Below the pieces are notes generated by a model that saw only the letters and a program-made list of their open reading frames with translations, was not told the DNA's origin and did not search any database. This document shows, piece after piece, positions 61,755 through 64,000 of a stretch of DNA of 64,000 nucleotides; position 1 is the stretch's first letter; every line of letters starts with the position of its first letter. Made by a program: the position numbers and the translations under genes. Source of the stretch: Paenibacillus polymyxa (lineage in GTDB: Bacteria > Bacillota > Bacilli > Paenibacillales > Paenibacillaceae); the NCBI RefSeq assembly GCF_015710975.1, contig NZ_CP049783.1:2823501-2887500 (forward strand). The letters are read 5' to 3'.

Positions 61755-63473
61755 TTGGCCAGAAATCATTCCAGACGCCGCCGTAAACGTTCTCGATTCA
61801 AAGGAGCGGCAAGCCTGCTATTATTCGCAGCGATTATATGCGCAATTACTGTCGTATGGTATGGTAATCCTCTTCACGAGAAACCCGATTGGCAGGGGAG
61901 TGTCCGACCTATTTTTATGAAGGGCAAGTTGACCGGATATGAAGCTCAAAGCTCCGGCAAAAACATGCTGATGCCGCTTAAATTGATACAAGGTCAAATT
62001 GACCCTACCATTCGTTATGAGGATGACAGCCAAACCGTCATTATGGCAACGAGACAAAGCTTGCTCCATATGAATGTTGCAAAGACACAAGGCGAACTGA
62101 ATGGTAAAACATATGCACTTAGCGCCGCCCCTCAGATAATCAGTGGAGAGGTATATATCCCCATTGAGGCTGTACGTGAAGTATATGGTATATCCATCCA
62201 CGAAGACCCTGTAACAGGTGCTGTCATTCTGATGAAAGCTGGAGAGAAGGTCAGGCTAGGTAGTGTAGAAAAGAAAGATGGGCAACAGGATGCTAGAATT
62301 GCTTTACGCAAAGAAGCCTCTAGTCTATCTTTTATTTTGGCAGATGTATCACAGCAGACGAAAGTACGCATCTGGTCTCAACAGGGCGATTGGTATTTTG
62401 TGCAGTTAGACAATGGTTATGCAGGATACATGAAGTCAGACTGTATCTCTGAAGGAGAAGAACTTGTGATACCTTCGGTTAAGGACGATTTGTCAATCTC
62501 GGAGAAGCATTGGCAGGGTAAACCTGTGAATCTCGCTTGGGAAGCCGTCTATAATCGTAAGCCTGATCCTTCCAAATTTGACCCTATGCCTGGAGTAAAT
62601 GTGGTGAGCCCTACATGGTTCAGCGTCGTTGATCATGAGGGTACTGTAGAAAGCAAGGCGGACCCAGCATATGTCAGTTGGGCACATCGTAAGGGCATGG
62701 AGGTATGGGGCTTGTTGAGCAACAGCTTTAACCCCGAAATAACAACAGAGGCACTATCTACCTTTGAACGTCGAAAATCGATTGTAGATCAGATAATCTC
62801 ACTTGCCCAAGAAAATGATCTGGATGGTATTAATATTGACTTTGAAAATGTCCATACGAAGGATGGCCCCAATGTCACCCAATTTTTTCGGGAACTTAAA
62901 CCGATGGCCCGGGAACATGATTTGATACTGTCCATTGATGTTACGCCTAAATCTCAAAGTGAGATGTGGTCTGTTTTCTTGGATCGAAAGGCATTGGGTG
63001 CTATAACAGATTATCTCATGGTAATGGCGTATGATGAGCATTGGGCGGCTAGTCCAAAAGCTGGTTCCGTCGCCTCATTACCATGGACAGAAGCGTCAAT
63101 TCGGCGGATTATTCAGGAAGACGAAGTGCCGCCTCAAAAAGTGGTTTTAGGTATTCCGTTATATACCCGCGTTTGGTCCGAGACTCCCAAAGAAGGGAAG
63201 ATTAAGGTCACCTCCAAATCAATTGGTATGGAGTCAGCAGCAGATATCGTAGCCCAATTTAAGTTGAAGCCCAAATTTAGAGCTTCTGAAGGTCAGAATT
63301 ATGTCGAATATACCGAAGACGGTGTGGTCAAAAAGATTTGGCTAGAGGATCAGATATCCCTGAAGGCAAGAGTAGAACTTGCCAAATCACTGAACCTGGG
63401 CGGAATTGGTGTGTGGAGTCGGAGCTTTGCAGATGAAGACGCTTGGATAACACTGAAAGAAATAATTAAATAA
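61755..63473 (+). CDS. GH18 family spore/wall glycosidase
   Basis: A 572-residue protein with a basic N-terminus (RNHSRRRRKRSRFKG) and a signal-anchor helix. Then come a copper amine oxidase-like N-domain (about 40-170), an SH3-like segment (about 200-250) and a GH18 catalytic domain (about 275-570) with the motif DGINIDFE, catalytic Glu364. It resembles SleL/YaaH/YdhD-type enzymes that cut cortex or wall glycans during germination or growth. TTG at 61755 is the start, as GGAGG lies eight bases upstream. Confidence 0.85.
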   Translation: MARNHSRRRRKRSRFKGAASLLLFAAIICAITVVWYGNPLHEKPDWQGSVRPIFMKGKLTGYEAQSSGKNMLMPLKLIQGQIDPTIRYEDDSQTVIMATRQSLLHMNVAKTQGELNGKTYALSAAPQIISGEVYIPIEAVREVYGISIHEDPVTGAVILMKAGEKVRLGSVEKKDGQQDARIALRKEASSLSFILADVSQQTKVRIWSQQGDWYFVQLDNGYAGYMKSDCISEGEELVIPSVKDDLSISEKHWQGKPVNLAWEAVYNRKPDPSKFDPMPGVNVVSPTWFSVVDHEGTVESKADPAYVSWAHRKGMEVWGLLSNSFNPEITTEALSTFERRKSIVDQIISLAQENDLDGINIDFENVHTKDGPNVTQFFRELKPMAREHDLILSIDVTPKSQSEMWSVFLDRKALGAITDYLMVMAYDEHWAASPKAGSVASLPWTEASIRRIIQEDEVPPQKVVLGIPLYTRVWSETPKEGKIKVTSKSIGMESAADIVAQFKLKPKFRASEGQNYVEYTEDGVVKKIWLEDQISLKARVELAKSLNLGGIGVWSRSFADEDAWITLKEIIK

Positions 63474-63586
63474 GATAAAAAATTATACAATTGAAGAAGG
63501 AAGTCTCTTATTTATGTAGAAATGATCACATGTATCCAAATATCCAATTTAGCGGTTATAGCCGCCTTGCAGGTATGGAGGGTGAA

Positions 63587-64000
63587 GTGCAGCTAACCAA
63601 ATTAAACCTGATGCATGATGAATTGTTGCAGGAAGATTCAATAGGTGTTATTTCGTACAGAAAACCGGGAGAATATTTTCACGGTTCGATGTTGTATGAC
63701 TTTGATGAACTCATTCTAATTATTGGAGAAGGCCGGGAGCCAGTTCAATCTATACAACACTTATTTATTAATGGATTAAAATGCCAAGTGTTGTACACAA
63801 CGCTTAGTTGTCTGAAGGGTTGGATTATCGCAGGTGAACAAGCCAACATTATAGATTATGTGCTAGAAGGTCGTATGGTCTGGGAACGGGATGACAGGGT
63901 ACGTCTTTTAAGACAGGAAATTATTGAATTTAACGATCCACTGCGGGAGCAGAAGCGATTTCATGAGTTCTCCCGCTTTCTGGTCAATTACGTTCAGGGT
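63587..64000 (+). CDS. ygxA: YgxA-like nucleotidyltransferase-fold protein (3' end outside window)
   Basis: The frame stays open to the right edge (138 codons seen). The protein begins (V)QLTKLNLMHDELLQEDSIG and includes GSMLYDFDELILIIGEG, a diverged nucleotidyltransferase core as in B. subtilis YgxA, which lies beside perR and before an rRNA operon. The start is uncertain: GTG at 63587 follows GGAGGG closely, and an in-frame ATG at 63575 is the alternative. Confidence 0.72.
   Translation, partial: MQLTKLNLMHDELLQEDSIGVISYRKPGEYFHGSMLYDFDELILIIGEGREPVQSIQHLFINGLKCQVLYTTLSCLKGWIIAGEQANIIDYVLEGRMVWERDDRVRLLRQEIIEFNDPLREQKRFHEFSRFLVNYVQG

Overview
The window reads as chromosomal DNA of a Gram-positive, spore-forming Firmicute of the Paenibacillus type, probably close to P. 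polymyxa. The grounds are protein resemblance (LysP, CvfC, MneS, YkpA, PerR, YfkK, YyaC, GatCAB, IsdE), purine-rich Shine-Dalgarno sites, many TTG/GTG starts, sporulation genes, and a perR to ygxA order like that of Bacillus. Species is inferred from memory of families, not from a search.

Layout. 1-8.4 kb: the end of a Fur-controlled feoA, a secreted transglutaminase-like protein, an MFS pump, lysP behind a lysine riboswitch, a CvfC-like HEAT protein, and a MarR/MFS pair with matching operators. 8.5-12.5 kb: cytochrome bd oxidase (cydA-cydB-cydS) with a tiny membrane peptide in front, then an NAPE-PLD-like metallo-hydrolase. 12.5-25.1 kb: a haem-acquisition island. On the minus strand lie an ABC importer and an IsdG-type haem oxygenase. 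Divergent from it are three small secreted NEAT proteins, a 1455-residue protein with ten NEAT modules, and a second (IsdE/IsdF-like) ABC importer. Fur boxes sit over both divergent promoters. No sortase motif, sortase or S-layer anchor is visible.

25-32 kb: ABC-F protein YkpA, Mn exporter MneS, an SH3b-NlpC/P60 wall hydrolase and small stress-type proteins. 32.3-41.5 kb: a complete general-stress control unit: RsbY-like phosphatase, RsbK-like hybrid kinase, RsbM-like CheR methyltransferase, a second hybrid kinase, then rsbV-rsbW-sigB. SigB-type promoters with a constant 14-nt spacer lie before rsbV and two neighbouring stress genes. 41.6-53 kb: CorA-like, YtxH, GlsB, PAP2, pirin, YyaC, hydrolase, methyltransferase, DedA and thioredoxin-like genes, and a YqgX-type hydrolase with an apparent frameshift. 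53-64 kb: gatCAB, GNAT, MgtC, a membrane protein/DUF4097 pair, perR, a GH18 spore-type hydrolase and the start of a YgxA-like gene.

No rRNA, tRNA, CRISPR array, insertion sequence or prophage was seen. The two most unusual regions are the anchorless multi-NEAT haem island, where three NEAT modules replace the haem-binding tyrosine by methionine, and the RsbYKM-VW-SigB unit with an added hybrid kinase.
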